From Planctomycetaceae bacterium (GTDB lineage Bacteria > Planctomycetota > Planctomycetia > Planctomycetales > Planctomycetaceae), in contig JAKFWC010000024.1 in assembly GCA_021732975.1 (NCBI GenBank), forward strand, positions 373,634-437,633: DNA of 64,000 bases, read 5' to 3'. The notes beneath the pieces were generated by a model. That model did not search any database, was not told the DNA's origin, and worked only from the letters and a program-made list of their open reading frames with translations. The first letter of the stretch is position 1; every line of letters begins with the position of its first letter. The position numbers and the translations under genes were made by a program. Shown piece after piece: positions 8,780 through 18,190 of the stretch.

Positions 8780-10987
8780 CTACATCACCGGCTGTAACTC
8801 GCGCAGCGGCGCCTTCGCTTCCGCGAGTTGCTTTGCCTGGGCGGCGGAGGTGTCCGCAGACAGCGTGAGGGTGACGGACCATTTGCCATCGGCGGGAGCA
8901 GCAAACTCCCAGTGCGGAATGACGGCGCAGCTTTGATGCACAAGTTCAAAGCCACTTTCCGATTGGCTCACCGTTTGGATCGGCATCGCCCACATGCCGG
9001 CGGAGATGGTGGATTCGAGCGCGACATCGACGCCGAGCCATTCATCCACGAGGCCGATGCGGTCCATCGGGTCGAGACTCAAATGCGAGTCGAGCATCCC
9101 CAGCGTGCGGCCGCGGTGGTCATAGTAATAACGGTCACTCGCGCCGCCGGGCATCGCGGCGAAGTTGAACTCGACGCCGAAGTGGATTGGCATTCCCGCA
9201 GGAAGTTGTTCGAGTTCGTAGACGATCTCAAAAGTTCCGCTGTTGTCCGCTGTGGCCCGCACAGTCTTCGTCAGTTTGATGCTGTATGGCCCGAGTTTGC
9301 CGTCGCGCCATTGTTTGGCTTCGACGACGCGTGCAGACCGTCGCATCGATGACTGATAGACGCCTTCAGCAAAGTCGCCGACATGGCCTTGCCCCCCGGC
9401 GAACGTCTCGAATGAGATGCCTGGCTGCAGGAAGTGATCGACGAGGCTCTTCCGCGGCCAATGATCGTAACCGAGCTTGTGTTCGAGTCCCGGTTGCTTG
9501 AAGCGGACCGCGCCGTTAGGATCGACGCCACCGCCGTTGTCGGAGACATTGCCCGAGCGCGCGGCATCCCGGATGCGATCGTGATACGGTTCAAACCGGC
9601 GGTTGAGCGTTGCCAGCAAGTTGACGCCGATGGTGCGGATATCCCATTCGTAGAGGTGACCGCCTTTACTGGGAACCAGCCAACCGACCATCCGGTCAGT
9701 GGCGATGCGGAGTTCCTTGCGGGCATCGCCGTTGTAGTCATCCGCGTCGAGCTGGACCCAGTTACCTGTGCGACCGGCGAACTGTTCCAGCAATGTGTCC
9801 GCTTGAATCAACCGGCTGTAAACCGCGTTGCGGAGATGTGGCAGATACAGCCCGCCGAACGCGCCGTGCCAGTACGAGCAGTTGCACTGCGCCTGATACA
9901 GCAGCTTGCGGGCCTCGCGTAACAGATGGCCTTCTTCACGCATGGCGGGATGCGATTCGGCCGCTTCCACACGCCGGCTGACATCGAGCATCCGGCAATA
10001 CATCTCGTTCGATTCGGGATACTTGACGAGAAAGTTCCGCCAGAAACCGGCACGATAGAACGGCTTGATCCGCGGCCAATCGGTCAGCAGTTCCAGCGAT
10101 TTCTGCTGATGCTTGTAGTGGAGTTGCTTCTCGGCGGGGAGCGCCCATTCCGTCATTTCACGGTAACTGGCATCGGGCAGATATTGCCGACCCAGCGGCG
10201 ACACATGATCGACGGCTTCCGCCATCGTGGTCACCTTCAGCCAGCGCTGATTTTCACGCAACGTCTGGAAAAACCGCCGCAGCCAGCCATCGCGATAGAC
10301 GTGATCCTTCGACCCGGGCCAGACGCCGAATTTCTCGCCATCGTCGCCGAAGACAAGAATCGGATTGTGGAACCGTTCGTTGATGTGCCCGCAGTGTTGA
10401 ATGATCTCATGCGGATGCGAGTACGGAATGAGATACCGCAACCGCTCACTTCCCGCGAAGATTTTCACAATGCGACCATCGTTCTCAGTCAGATAGAACC
10501 CGTGCAGGTCGTCATCGTTCAGGCCGGCGTTGCGGAAGTGCGTGTCGTCGAGGAGCGTGTACTCGATGCCTGCTTCGGCAATGTCGCTGGCGAAGCTCTG
10601 CTCCCACACGCGTTCGGGAACCCACATGCCACGGACGCTCGTGCCGAGTGTTTGCTCGAGGAACGACTTGTACGCCTTTATCTGCCCGATACGATCGCGG
10701 CGGGGCAGGCACGCAAGGATTGGTTCGTAGAACGGACCACCGAGGATTTCGACCTGCCCTCGGGCAATAAAAGTCCGCAGGCGGTCGACATATTCCGGAT
10801 GCGCCTGCACCAGCCATTCAAACAGTGACCCGGAATTATGAATCACGACGGGGATTTCGGGGTATTCGTCGAGCAGATCGAGGAACGGCGCGTAGCTGTC
10901 GACGTAAGCTCCCTCAAACACTCCATCGAAGTTGCCGATCGGCTGATGATTGTGGAGCGTAAGAATCAGTCGTGTCTGGCCCGACAT
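8780..10987 (-). CDS. GH57 glycoside hydrolase, 4-alpha-glucanotransferase/alpha-amylase type
   Basis: Cytoplasmic enzyme acting on alpha-1,4-glucans, 735 residues without a signal peptide. The GH57 conserved regions are in order: HNHQP at 12-16, GGPFYEP at 83-89, WVPERVW at 122-128, YTLLDD at 143-148, and GDDGEKFG at 214-221. Glu125 matches the catalytic nucleophile and an aspartate of the GDDGE motif matches the acid/base of the Thermococcus litoralis glucanotransferase, at nearly the same residue numbers. The C-terminal half (from about 300) matches the all-beta domains that follow the barrel in this subgroup (DUF1925/DUF1926 type). A role in glycogen or maltodextrin turnover is likely; no other glycogen gene is nearby. 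GAGG lies 8 bases upstream of the ATG. Confidence 0.9.
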   Translation of the reverse strand: MSGQTRLILTLHNHQPIGNFDGVFEGAYVDSYAPFLDLLDEYPEIPVVIHNSGSLFEWLVQAHPEYVDRLRTFIARGQVEILGGPFYEPILACLPRRDRIGQIKAYKSFLEQTLGTSVRGMWVPERVWEQSFASDIAEAGIEYTLLDDTHFRNAGLNDDDLHGFYLTENDGRIVKIFAGSERLRYLIPYSHPHEIIQHCGHINERFHNPILVFGDDGEKFGVWPGSKDHVYRDGWLRRFFQTLRENQRWLKVTTMAEAVDHVSPLGRQYLPDASYREMTEWALPAEKQLHYKHQQKSLELLTDWPRIKPFYRAGFWRNFLVKYPESNEMYCRMLDVSRRVEAAESHPAMREEGHLLREARKLLYQAQCNCSYWHGAFGGLYLPHLRNAVYSRLIQADTLLEQFAGRTGNWVQLDADDYNGDARKELRIATDRMVGWLVPSKGGHLYEWDIRTIGVNLLATLNRRFEPYHDRIRDAARSGNVSDNGGGVDPNGAVRFKQPGLEHKLGYDHWPRKSLVDHFLQPGISFETFAGGQGHVGDFAEGVYQSSMRRSARVVEAKQWRDGKLGPYSIKLTKTVRATADNSGTFEIVYELEQLPAGMPIHFGVEFNFAAMPGGASDRYYYDHRGRTLGMLDSHLSLDPMDRIGLVDEWLGVDVALESTISAGMWAMPIQTVSQSESGFELVHQSCAVIPHWEFAAPADGKWSVTLTLSADTSAAQAKQLAEAKAPLRELQPVM

Positions 10988-11360
10988 GCCACCGCCTCGA
11001 ATCGAAGAAAATCGGCCCGTGCGCTACCGAGCACCGGCAGCAAAGCGACCTCCAACTTCGATGACACGGCACCGTTCAATGTGAACGGACGATCCGCGTC
11101 TCCGCCGTTGCGGTCCCTCCAATCGGAATCATCGTCCATTCCGGTACAGAACTTCAACTTGCGGGGAGGTTGGGAGGGGAGAGTCGAAAGTTGAGCGAAA
11201 GTTCGCCTGCGAGCCGTGATTTCGGAAAGTTCCGCACGGGCCAGCGTCTTGACGACCGTGGCGGCAACGACGAAGCTATGGACTCTCCATTCACCGCGCT
11301 CGCGGCCAATGCTCTTTTCCGCGAGATGATTCCGGTCGCATGAAATGAGTGAGGGTCACG
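10988..11360. other. Divergent intergenic region, no gene seen
   Basis: This 373-base gap separates the divergently read GH57 and zinc-ribbon genes and must hold both promoters. I could not find a convincing hexamer pair, a hairpin or a conserved small frame. Confidence 0.4.
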
Positions 11361-12827
11361 ATGCCTGCGCCAAATGTCGTCGAATGCCCCGTCTGCTTTG
11401 CGACTTTGAAACTCAAGGCCGCCCCCAAACCCGGCGCACGGCTGAAGTGCCCAAAATGCGCGGGCGTCTTTTCACCGACGGATGACGAACCCGCTGTCGC
11501 TGAGCAAGAAGAGGAAGACGACATCCCCGTTACGCGCTCGAAGCCGCGCGGTAAAGGCAAGGGAAAGAAGAAGAGTAAGCCCGTCAACATAATGGTGCCG
11601 CTCCTCGTCGGGGGGGTACTTCTGCTGTTGATTGGGGCCGGCGTGGGCTTGTTTCTCGCCCGCGACGCGCTGTTCGGCGGAGTTAAGGAAGTCGATCTGG
11701 CGTACTGTCAGATTCCGAACCGTTCGATGAGCCTGGAATTTCGTGTCCAGGAGTTTCTGCAATCGCCCGCGGTGACGGATGCCATTCGGAATGGTCCGCA
11801 GTTCGATGGATCCTCGGCGGCGATGAAGGAGCTGATGGGAGCGGAAATCGGCGATGTCGAAACGATGCAGGCACAGATTTCGAGTCCCCCCGGCGGATTC
11901 AACCCGATGATGGGACCGGCAGTGCCCACTGATGCACTGGCGATCCTCAAATGCAAGAAGACGCTCACGCCGCCGTCAGCCGGTGCGTTCGATCATCAAG
12001 GCGTGAAGTGTTACCGCATCTCGGAAAGCGGCAGCGGGGGCATTGGCTTGCGCTCCGACACCATGTTCTTTCCGAACGCCAACACGGTTGTCATTGGCAA
12101 GGAAGGGACGATTCGACAGATTCTCGACAACTGGAAAGCCAACGGGCCCAAACCGGCCGCAGGAATTGCTAACTCTGGAGCAACGGTCTTCTTTGTGGCA
12201 GAGCAGAGTCTCATTTCTTCCGCGTCGTCAACGTTGAGTCAGATGACCGCCAGCAATCCGATGATGATGGTGGGACCGGCGGCCGAAATGGGCGACGATC
12301 TCAAGAATGTCGGTCAGGTGCTGAGCCAGAACGCGACGGCCTTCAGCTTTTCCGCCCAACTGACAAGCGGGCAGGTCTCGTGGTCCGCCGCGGTACATGG
12401 CCGCAACGCTTCCGGCACGCAACAGATGCAAACTGCCTTAGAAACCCTGCGAACCAAGGTCGTGACGTTGCTCGAATTTTTCGCGCAACCCGGTCTGCCG
12501 ATGCCGGAGTCGAACAAGCAGAACCTCGCGTTGGCGCAGCAGGCGTTAGCAACACCGTTTCAAGCCAGCGGCGATCGGATCGCCATCGCGATTCCCATTC
12601 CGCCCGATCAACAGGCCAACAGCATCGCCATGATCGCGATGCTGATGCCACCGATGAACACGTTGAAAATCAACACGGGAAGTGGTCCGTCAGCAGCCCC
12701 GGCGGCACCGTCCATGCCGATGACGACACCAGGCATGCCCACACCGGGAATGCCCACACCGTCAACGATACCAAACGCGACATTGCCGGTGGATACGGCG
12801 ACTCCAGTCCCGGCGACTGCGCCGTAA
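11361..12827 (+). CDS. Membrane protein with N-terminal zinc ribbon, unknown function
   Basis: A 488-residue protein. The first 45 residues form a zinc ribbon of the MJ0042 kind (ECPVCFATLKL, then KCPKCAGVFSP). A Lys/Arg-rich linker follows, and then one transmembrane helix (MVPLLVGGVLLLLIGAGVGLFLA) near residues 78-100. The exported part of about 340 residues is of unknown fold. The tail is Pro/Thr rich with PGMPTPGMPTP repeats. The topology would put the zinc ribbon in the cytoplasm. Zinc ribbon plus single helix plus long extracellular domain is a recurrent planctomycete layout. Start at the ATG at 11361, with GAGG 6 bases upstream; an in-frame GTG at 11349 is not supported. Confidence 0.8.
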   Translation: MPAPNVVECPVCFATLKLKAAPKPGARLKCPKCAGVFSPTDDEPAVAEQEEEDDIPVTRSKPRGKGKGKKKSKPVNIMVPLLVGGVLLLLIGAGVGLFLARDALFGGVKEVDLAYCQIPNRSMSLEFRVQEFLQSPAVTDAIRNGPQFDGSSAAMKELMGAEIGDVETMQAQISSPPGGFNPMMGPAVPTDALAILKCKKTLTPPSAGAFDHQGVKCYRISESGSGGIGLRSDTMFFPNANTVVIGKEGTIRQILDNWKANGPKPAAGIANSGATVFFVAEQSLISSASSTLSQMTASNPMMMVGPAAEMGDDLKNVGQVLSQNATAFSFSAQLTSGQVSWSAAVHGRNASGTQQMQTALETLRTKVVTLLEFFAQPGLPMPESNKQNLALAQQALATPFQASGDRIAIAIPIPPDQQANSIAMIAMLMPPMNTLKINTGSGPSAAPAAPSMPMTTPGMPTPGMPTPSTIPNATLPVDTATPVPATAP

Positions 12828-12860
12828 GAGACCCACGGTCAGGAAACCGTGGGCTTCCCG
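12828..12860. repeat. Hairpin repeat family D copy 1, between convergent genes
   Basis: GAGACCCACGGT, a six-base loop, ACCGTGGGCTTCC. An 8-bp perfect stem stands between the stops of the zinc-ribbon gene and argH, so it could act as a bidirectional terminator or mRNA end. There is no T-run. Related copies are at 28021 and 28909. Confidence 0.7.
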
Positions 12861-12861
12861 A

Positions 12862-14244
12862 TTACTTGTTAACATCGAGGCGCGTTTTCCACGCACTCAG
12901 TTGTTGACCCACACACTCTCGGCCACCGCTGCCGTAGCTGCTCAGACGCGTTACCACGTTCGCAGTGCCAAGGTAACCACTGACATCGGCGGTAATCTTG
13001 TCGCAGTGCTGCTGCATCTCGGCGAGGGGCAACTCGGCAAGCTTGCAGCCCTTCGATTCACACAGCCGGACCAATTGCCCAACGACTTCGTGCCCCGTCC
13101 GCATCGGCACGCCCTGGCTGATGAGGTACTCCATCAGCGTCGTGGCGTCGAGGAAACCTTCTTCCAGCCGCGCGTTGATCGTCTCGACCCGCAATGCTGC
13201 GCTACGGACCACCGCGGGGGCGAGTTCCAGACACGCGAAGACGGTGTCGTAGGCATCGAAGAAGGCGAGCTTGTCTTCCTGCAGATCGCGGTTGTACGCC
13301 AACGGCAAACCTTTGATGAGCGTGAGAATCTGCTGCACGTCGGCAATTACCCGGGCCGATTTCCCCCGGATCAGTTCGAGCACGTCCGGGTTCCGTTTCT
13401 GCGGCATGATCGACGAGCCGGTAGTGTACGCATCCGGCAGCTTGAGGAACCCGAACTCCGTCGTGCACCACAAAATCCACTCTTCCGCCCAGCCGGACAG
13501 ATGAACCGCAATGAGCGACAGCGTGAAGATCGACTCGGCAAGGAAATCGCGATCGCTCGAGACATCCAAACTGTTCGCCGCGACTGCCGGGAAGCCGAGC
13601 AATTCCGCTGTTTTGTGACGATCAATCGGCAGCGATGTCCCCGCCAGCGCCGCGGCCCCCAGTGGCAGCACATTGACGCGCTTCAAGCAATCCTGCACGC
13701 GCTCCCGGTCGCGTTGAAACTTCTCGCAGTAGGCCAGCCAGTAATGGACCGCCATCACCGGCTGCGCACGCTGTAGATGTGTGTATCCCGGCAGCACGAC
13801 CTCAATGTCGGCATCGCTGCGATCCACGAACGCCTGCTGCAAATCCAGCAGCGCGGAGTCGACCGCCGTCAGAGCATCGCGGACATACAACTTGAGATCG
13901 GTCGAAACCTGATCGTTGCGACTGCGACCGGTGTGCAGCTTGCGGCCGATGTCGCCGATCCGCTGGATCAACGCCGACTCGATGTGCATGTGGATGTCTT
14001 CGAGCTCGATCTTCCACGCAAACTGCCCGGCGTCAATCTCGCGGCCGATGTCATCCAGCGTGCTGCAAATCGACGCGGCTTCGGCGTCGGTTAACAAGCC
14101 CACACTGGCCAGCATTCGCGCGTGGGCCTGAGAACCGCGGATATCGACGGCGGCCAGGCGGCTATCGAAACTGATGGACTCAGTAAATTTTTCGACGCGA
14201 GGATCAGTCGCCTGATCAAACGCCCCACCCCATGCCTTCGCCAC
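12862..14244 (-). CDS. argH: Argininosuccinate lyase
   Basis: Last step of arginine synthesis: it splits L-argininosuccinate into arginine and fumarate in the cytosol, as a homotetramer. The 460 residues match the usual 455-470. Seen: the N-terminal WGGAF motif, [12 protein letters not shown] at 105-116, the catalytic-histidine segment [11 protein letters not shown] at 152-162, and the fumarase/aspartase signature [11 protein letters not shown] at 276-286 with the mobile-loop serine. Start [11 protein letters not shown] follows AAGGA. No other arg gene is nearby. Confidence 0.97.
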   Translation of the reverse strand: MAKAWGGAFDQATDPRVEKFTESISFDSRLAAVDIRGSQAHARMLASVGLLTDAEAASICSTLDDIGREIDAGQFAWKIELEDIHMHIESALIQRIGDIGRKLHTGRSRNDQVSTDLKLYVRDALTAVDSALLDLQQAFVDRSDADIEVVLPGYTHLQRAQPVMAVHYWLAYCEKFQRDRERVQDCLKRVNVLPLGAAALAGTSLPIDRHKTAELLGFPAVAANSLDVSSDRDFLAESIFTLSLIAVHLSGWAEEWILWCTTEFGFLKLPDAYTTGSSIMPQKRNPDVLELIRGKSARVIADVQQILTLIKGLPLAYNRDLQEDKLAFFDAYDTVFACLELAPAVVRSAALRVETINARLEEGFLDATTLMEYLISQGVPMRTGHEVVGQLVRLCESKGCKLAELPLAEMQQHCDKITADVSGYLGTANVVTRLSSYGSGGRECVGQQLSAWKTRLDVNK

Positions 14245-14304
14245 GATGCCGTATTCCTTACAAAAGCCGTTTTCGTTGTTTTACCAGATTCGAGAGAGAG
14301 ATTC

Positions 14305-14329
14305 GTAGGTCAGGCTGTTCCTGACCTAC
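14305..14329. repeat. Perfect hairpin upstream of argH
   Basis: GTAGGTCAGG, five bases, CCTGACCTAC: a 10-bp perfect stem in the gap between argH (read leftward) and the beta-propeller gene (read rightward). It could be a dispersed palindrome or a protein-binding site. No second copy was seen here. Confidence 0.55.
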
Positions 14330-14434
14330 AGAATGGCATCCTGCGGGCTGGTTGAAATCGTGCCGAAGGAATCAGATACTGCCGATGCGTGAAATCCGAC
14401 CATCATCACAGTCTCATCCCCAGGAATCTTCAAC

Positions 14435-15439
14435 ATGATGAACAGTTCGCTGGCCTTTGCTTTTGCGGTCCTGTGTACTCTTACGGCACCGATATCTGCG
14501 GCGGAACTTGCCAAACCCGTGCGGATGGGTTGCGGCATCATGACGTTCGACACCGTCCCCGGCTGGGGTCTTGGTGAAGACGGCAAGTCGATCATCGGCT
14601 CGACCCACGGTGGGGTGGCCGTCGACAAAGCTGGGAACATTTACACCAGTGCCAACATCGGCGTCTTTGTCTTCTCGCCCGAAGGCAAGGTCGTCCGCCG
14701 ATTCGTGGGGGATGCGTACTCGAACATCCATGACATCGAAATCCGCGATGAAGCGGACGGGGAGTTCCTTTATGGAGCCCGCAACGTTGCTGGTGAAGGA
14801 GTGAAGATTCACTGCGAGACCGGTGACGTAGTGCTGAAGCTGGGCATCCCGGCGGAGTCGGGTTTGAAACTCACCAAGTGGAGTCCGACGGCCATCACTG
14901 TTGCTCCGAACAGTGACATCATTCTCGCCGATGGTTACGCCAGCAACCACATCTTCAAGTTTGACAAGACCGGCAAGTACATCAAACACTTCGGCACCAA
15001 AGGGAACGGTCTCAAAGAATTCAACACCTGCCACGGGATGACGCTCGACACGCGTTACGATCCGCCGCGGCTGTTAATCTGCGACCGGAATCACACGCCG
15101 AAGGGACGGTTGCTGCACTACGATCTCGACGGGAACTACATCGACGAAATCATCACCGGGTTGGGGATGCCTACATCCGCGGCGGTGCAAGGCGACTACG
15201 TTTCCGTGCCGGATTTGCTCGGCCGCGTCGTGATTCTCGATAAGACCAACACCATCATGGCGGTCCTCGGTTACAACCCCGATCCGGCGAAAGGCCGCAA
15301 CTTCGGCATCCCGCAGGATCAGTGGGTCGAAGGAATCTTCAGCGGCACCCACGGTTCCAACTGGGATAAAGACGGCAATCTCTACGTGCAAGACTGGAAC
15401 GTCTCCGGCCGCATTATGAAGCTGGTCCGCGTGAAATAG
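14435..15439 (+). CDS. Secreted six-bladed beta-propeller (NHL-type) protein
   Basis: A 334-residue exported protein with a signal peptide (cleavage likely after PISAAEL). It has NHL/SMP-30-like blade motifs: GGVAVDKAGNIYTSANIGVFVFSPEGKVVRRF near 66-97, IILADGYASNHIFKFDKTGKYIKHFG near 167-192, and DKDGNLYVQDWNVSGRIMKL at the end. No catalytic residues are certain. Proteins of this type in planctomycetes are periplasmic and often stand alone. The tandem ATG ATG start follows AGGA. A clear terminator follows at 15464. Confidence 0.8.
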   Translation: MMNSSLAFAFAVLCTLTAPISAAELAKPVRMGCGIMTFDTVPGWGLGEDGKSIIGSTHGGVAVDKAGNIYTSANIGVFVFSPEGKVVRRFVGDAYSNIHDIEIRDEADGEFLYGARNVAGEGVKIHCETGDVVLKLGIPAESGLKLTKWSPTAITVAPNSDIILADGYASNHIFKFDKTGKYIKHFGTKGNGLKEFNTCHGMTLDTRYDPPRLLICDRNHTPKGRLLHYDLDGNYIDEIITGLGMPTSAAVQGDYVSVPDLLGRVVILDKTNTIMAVLGYNPDPAKGRNFGIPQDQWVEGIFSGTHGSNWDKDGNLYVQDWNVSGRIMKLVRVK

Positions 15440-15463
15440 TTCTGCCGACACGTTGCCAAACGA

Positions 15464-15504
15464 GGACACGTCGATCCGTCGAAACGGGTCGCCGTGTCCT
15501 TTTT
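15464..15504 (+). terminator. Intrinsic terminator of the beta-propeller gene
   Basis: GGACACG stem, 22-base loop with its own inner pairing, CGTGTCC, then five T. It lies 24 bases after the stop codon at 15439. Confidence 0.75.
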
Positions 15505-15688
15505 CGTATCGAGCGCCACAGGATCGGGAGGGATCGCACAGCCGCGTTCCTCATCGTAGAGAGAACCACTCTCTCATTACGGCATCGGCCACGATCGAAT
15601 CACGTTGACGGCGGTGGGGCCTGCGGGATGGACTGGTGGAACACGCGGCAGTTGTCGCATTCCGAACCCGTCTTCAGCAGGAACAACA

Positions 15689-16126
15689 ATGATGCGTTCT
15701 CTCATGAGTTTGGTCTTCGTCGCGGGGATGCTGTCCACCGAGACCGCACTGGCTCAAGCCCCGTCCGTCACCGGTACCTGGGCGATCAACATCCCCCAGG
15801 TCAGCGGCTTTTCGGGCAATCTCCCCTGGAAATTGACCGATGCTGGTACGACGTTTGATGGTACGATGGTGATTCAGGTGCCGCCGGTAGCTCAAGTCGA
15901 TGGCGTCATGACCGCGCGAAAAGTATTCAACGGGATCTACATTGCGGACGCATCCTTCTCGGCGAAGGTGCTGATCCCGATCTTCCGCGTAACGATTCCG
16001 GAATTGCCGACGGTGAAGGCCATCCTCTTCGTCAACGGAAACACGATGACGGGGCTGGCACTGCAATCGATCAACGGTGTACCCACCAGTGTGATCTCGG
16101 TGCAAGGAACGCGGTCGGTGCCGTAG
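15689..16126 (+). CDS. Small secreted protein of unknown function
   Basis: The 145-residue protein is not recognised. A signal peptide (MMRSLMSLVFVAGMLSTETALAQ) is followed by about 120 residues rich in beta-branched residues. It opens with SVTGTWAINIPQVSG and contains WKLTDAGTTFDGTM, which resembles the start of a lipocalin-like or beta-barrel fold (G-T-W entry), but that is only a guess. Start at the ATG at 15689, with AGGA 7 bases upstream; the frame open from 15605 has no signal peptide before this point. It converges with the GTPase gene. Confidence 0.65.
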   Translation: MMRSLMSLVFVAGMLSTETALAQAPSVTGTWAINIPQVSGFSGNLPWKLTDAGTTFDGTMVIQVPPVAQVDGVMTARKVFNGIYIADASFSAKVLIPIFRVTIPELPTVKAILFVNGNTMTGLALQSINGVPTSVISVQGTRSVP

Positions 16127-16150
16127 TCGGATCACACACGGTGGTTTCCG

Positions 16151-16173
16151 CACGGGGCGTGAAACCGCAAGCG
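16151..16173 (-). repeat. Dispersed 3'-end motif, family E copy 1
   Basis: Reverse-strand match to CTTGCGGTTTCGCGCCCCG (here with an A in place of one G), 7 bases beyond the stop codon of the GTPase gene. Other copies are at 18146, 40157, 44321 and 45134. Confidence 0.7.
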
Positions 16174-16179
16174 TTGGGA

Positions 16180-18057
16180 TCACGCGTCCTTAAGCAAGGC
16201 GGCCCAGTCGCGGGCTTGGGCTTCGATGGCGCGGAACTCCGACGATTGTCCCACGGCCGCGGCAGTTTGCAGATCGGTCGCCAGGGTTCCGAGGACATGC
16301 TGCTGTAACCGTTCGGCGAGCCAGGCTGCCCGACGTGTGAGGAAGGCGCTCTGCAAGCGGTGGAACTTCGCCTGCAGATACCCCGCACCGCTGGAGGCCG
16401 TTTGACTGATTGCCGATTCGCCGACGGTCGCAACCGCAGTCCCCGCGGCGACATCGCCCACCACGTGCATCGCCGCGGACATGATGCCATGCGAAGCCAA
16501 CTGTGTTGCCACTTCACCGAGGGGCAACCCCACGCCAGTGAAGACGAGCACCACGCTCAGCGCTGGCCGCGCCGCCGCGGAGGCTTCATCAAGTCGTTTG
16601 ATCAAACCGAACAACTGCGGGTTTTCGGTGCGGAACGATTGCAGTTCGACCGTGACCGTTTCGTGGAGTAATGCGGCGAAATCAATTGCCCGGTGATCGG
16701 CTTCCAAGCGTCGTAGAAGTTCGACTCGTGAAGTTCCGGCGAGCAATTGTTCCAGCCGCGATTTGAGCAGCGAGTTGCCGAGTTCGCTGAGCCATTCGAG
16801 CTTCGAGTAGACCTTGCCAACGGTCCGGACGACGGCGTCCCATTCGCGGGTGCGATAGATATCCCAGGGTTCGGGAGACGGGGCGGTTTGCCACCAGTCG
16901 CGGACGGTGCTGACGCCGCGCCACATCGTTTGACCGATGACATCGTAGACACCATGCACCTTCGCCGACCAGCCTTCGCGATGGGCGGCCCACCAGGCGC
17001 GGACGGCACCAATCATCAACGGTGTAGGCGGCGCGGGCCAGTCGTCGACTTCTGCGAGTTCGTGTGCTGTCAACAAGTCGGCCGCGGTACGAAACTCCGC
17101 GCTTCGGGAGGCGACTTCCCGCAAAAAGCCCGGCAGCCCCGCCTGTTCATCGGCGAGTCGAGACAACGATCCCCGCAGCGTGCGGCGTTTGATGTCTGCA
17201 AAGCGAAACCGCGCGAAGACATCCTGCAACCGCACGCGCGTCGGCTCAATTGGTCGCGGCGCGGTGTCCTCCGGAGACCATGTGCGTTCAGAGAAATCAA
17301 GCGTGATCGCTTCGGCTGCCGGGCGGTTGTTCGGAGCGAGGTAGATATACTCGGGAACCACGCCGGTCTCAGCGGAAAACGTCTTCAGCCACAAGGGCCA
17401 GTATGTTTCATCGTCCGGGAGTTCACATTGATTGAAGACCACGACGACAGCCTTGTCTTCCGCGGCGGCACGACGGAAGAATTGCTTGACCGCGGCATCG
17501 TTGTATTTCTGCTGCGTCAAGACGGCGATAAGCACATCCGCCGATTGCCGCACGGCGTCGGCGCGTTGCCAGTTGATCTGCGCGTCACTGTCCACATCGG
17601 GGGTGTCGAGCAACAACAAGTTCGGCGGGACCGCTTCATGTGTCCGCCAGAACAAAAGGTGCTCGTCGCTGTCCTGTAACGCCTGTGCGGCTTCGTTCCA
17701 CGGGACTAATTTGAAGCTGGGAAATAAAGCCTCAAGCGACTGCCGTTCGGAAAAGCCTTCCGGCACAAGACACACGGGGTGCTTCGTCCCCGAGGCCAGC
17801 GGGCTGGATGCACTCGCGCGGAACCCCGCGAGATGGTTGAACACGACGCTCTTGCCGATGTTCGTTCCCCCCGTGACGGCCACCACAAGGAAGGCGTTTT
17901 CTCCCAGTTGCGGCAGGAGTTTCCGTTCGAGGAGTTCAAACCATTCGCGACCAGCCAGCGGCGGCAATCCTAGGCGTACGAGTGCCGGTTCGAGACCCCG
18001 CACCGAGTTCGCGAGCGTTCGTGATCGCTGTGCAAAATCCGCGATGTCCCAACTCAT
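16180..18057 (-). CDS. Dynamin-like GTPase
   Basis: A 625-residue P-loop GTPase. Walker A is GGTNIGKS at 63-70, switch I probably SPLASGTKHP near 85-94, G3 is DTPD at 151-154, and G4 is NQCE at 209-212, where canonical N/TKxD is altered. The middle region is helical. A hydrophobic stretch around 490-545 (ALSVVLVFTGVGLPLGEVATQLASHGIMSAAM) could insert into or paddle a membrane, as in bacterial dynamin-like proteins and LeoA/YfjP-like GTPases. A final helix includes an Arg-rich part. A role in membrane remodelling is inferred from the architecture. The nearest same-strand gene upstream is ppk2. Start MSWDIADFAQ. Confidence 0.78.
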   Translation of the reverse strand: MSWDIADFAQRSRTLANSVRGLEPALVRLGLPPLAGREWFELLERKLLPQLGENAFLVVAVTGGTNIGKSVVFNHLAGFRASASSPLASGTKHPVCLVPEGFSERQSLEALFPSFKLVPWNEAAQALQDSDEHLLFWRTHEAVPPNLLLLDTPDVDSDAQINWQRADAVRQSADVLIAVLTQQKYNDAAVKQFFRRAAAEDKAVVVVFNQCELPDDETYWPLWLKTFSAETGVVPEYIYLAPNNRPAAEAITLDFSERTWSPEDTAPRPIEPTRVRLQDVFARFRFADIKRRTLRGSLSRLADEQAGLPGFLREVASRSAEFRTAADLLTAHELAEVDDWPAPPTPLMIGAVRAWWAAHREGWSAKVHGVYDVIGQTMWRGVSTVRDWWQTAPSPEPWDIYRTREWDAVVRTVGKVYSKLEWLSELGNSLLKSRLEQLLAGTSRVELLRRLEADHRAIDFAALLHETVTVELQSFRTENPQLFGLIKRLDEASAAARPALSVVLVFTGVGLPLGEVATQLASHGIMSAAMHVVGDVAAGTAVATVGESAISQTASSGAGYLQAKFHRLQSAFLTRRAAWLAERLQQHVLGTLATDLQTAAAVGQSSEFRAIEAQARDWAALLKDA

Positions 18058-18145
18058 GCGCGTTGATCTTCCAGGATGACTGACAAAACTGTAACCGTCA
18101 GTCTAAAGAATTCCCGTCGTCAACGAACAGTCCGCGCCCCAACCC

Positions 18146-18170
18146 CGCTTGCGGTTTCGCGCCCCGCGCG
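18146..18170 (+). repeat. Dispersed 3'-end motif, family E copy 2
   Basis: CGCTTGCGGTTTCGCGCCCC followed by GCGCG, 20 bases beyond the ppk2 stop codon. It is in the opposite orientation to copy 1 relative to the gene. A following GGATCCCACCG is shared in part with copies 4 and 5. Confidence 0.7.
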
Positions 18171-18190
18171 GATCCCACCGCGTGTTCCCG

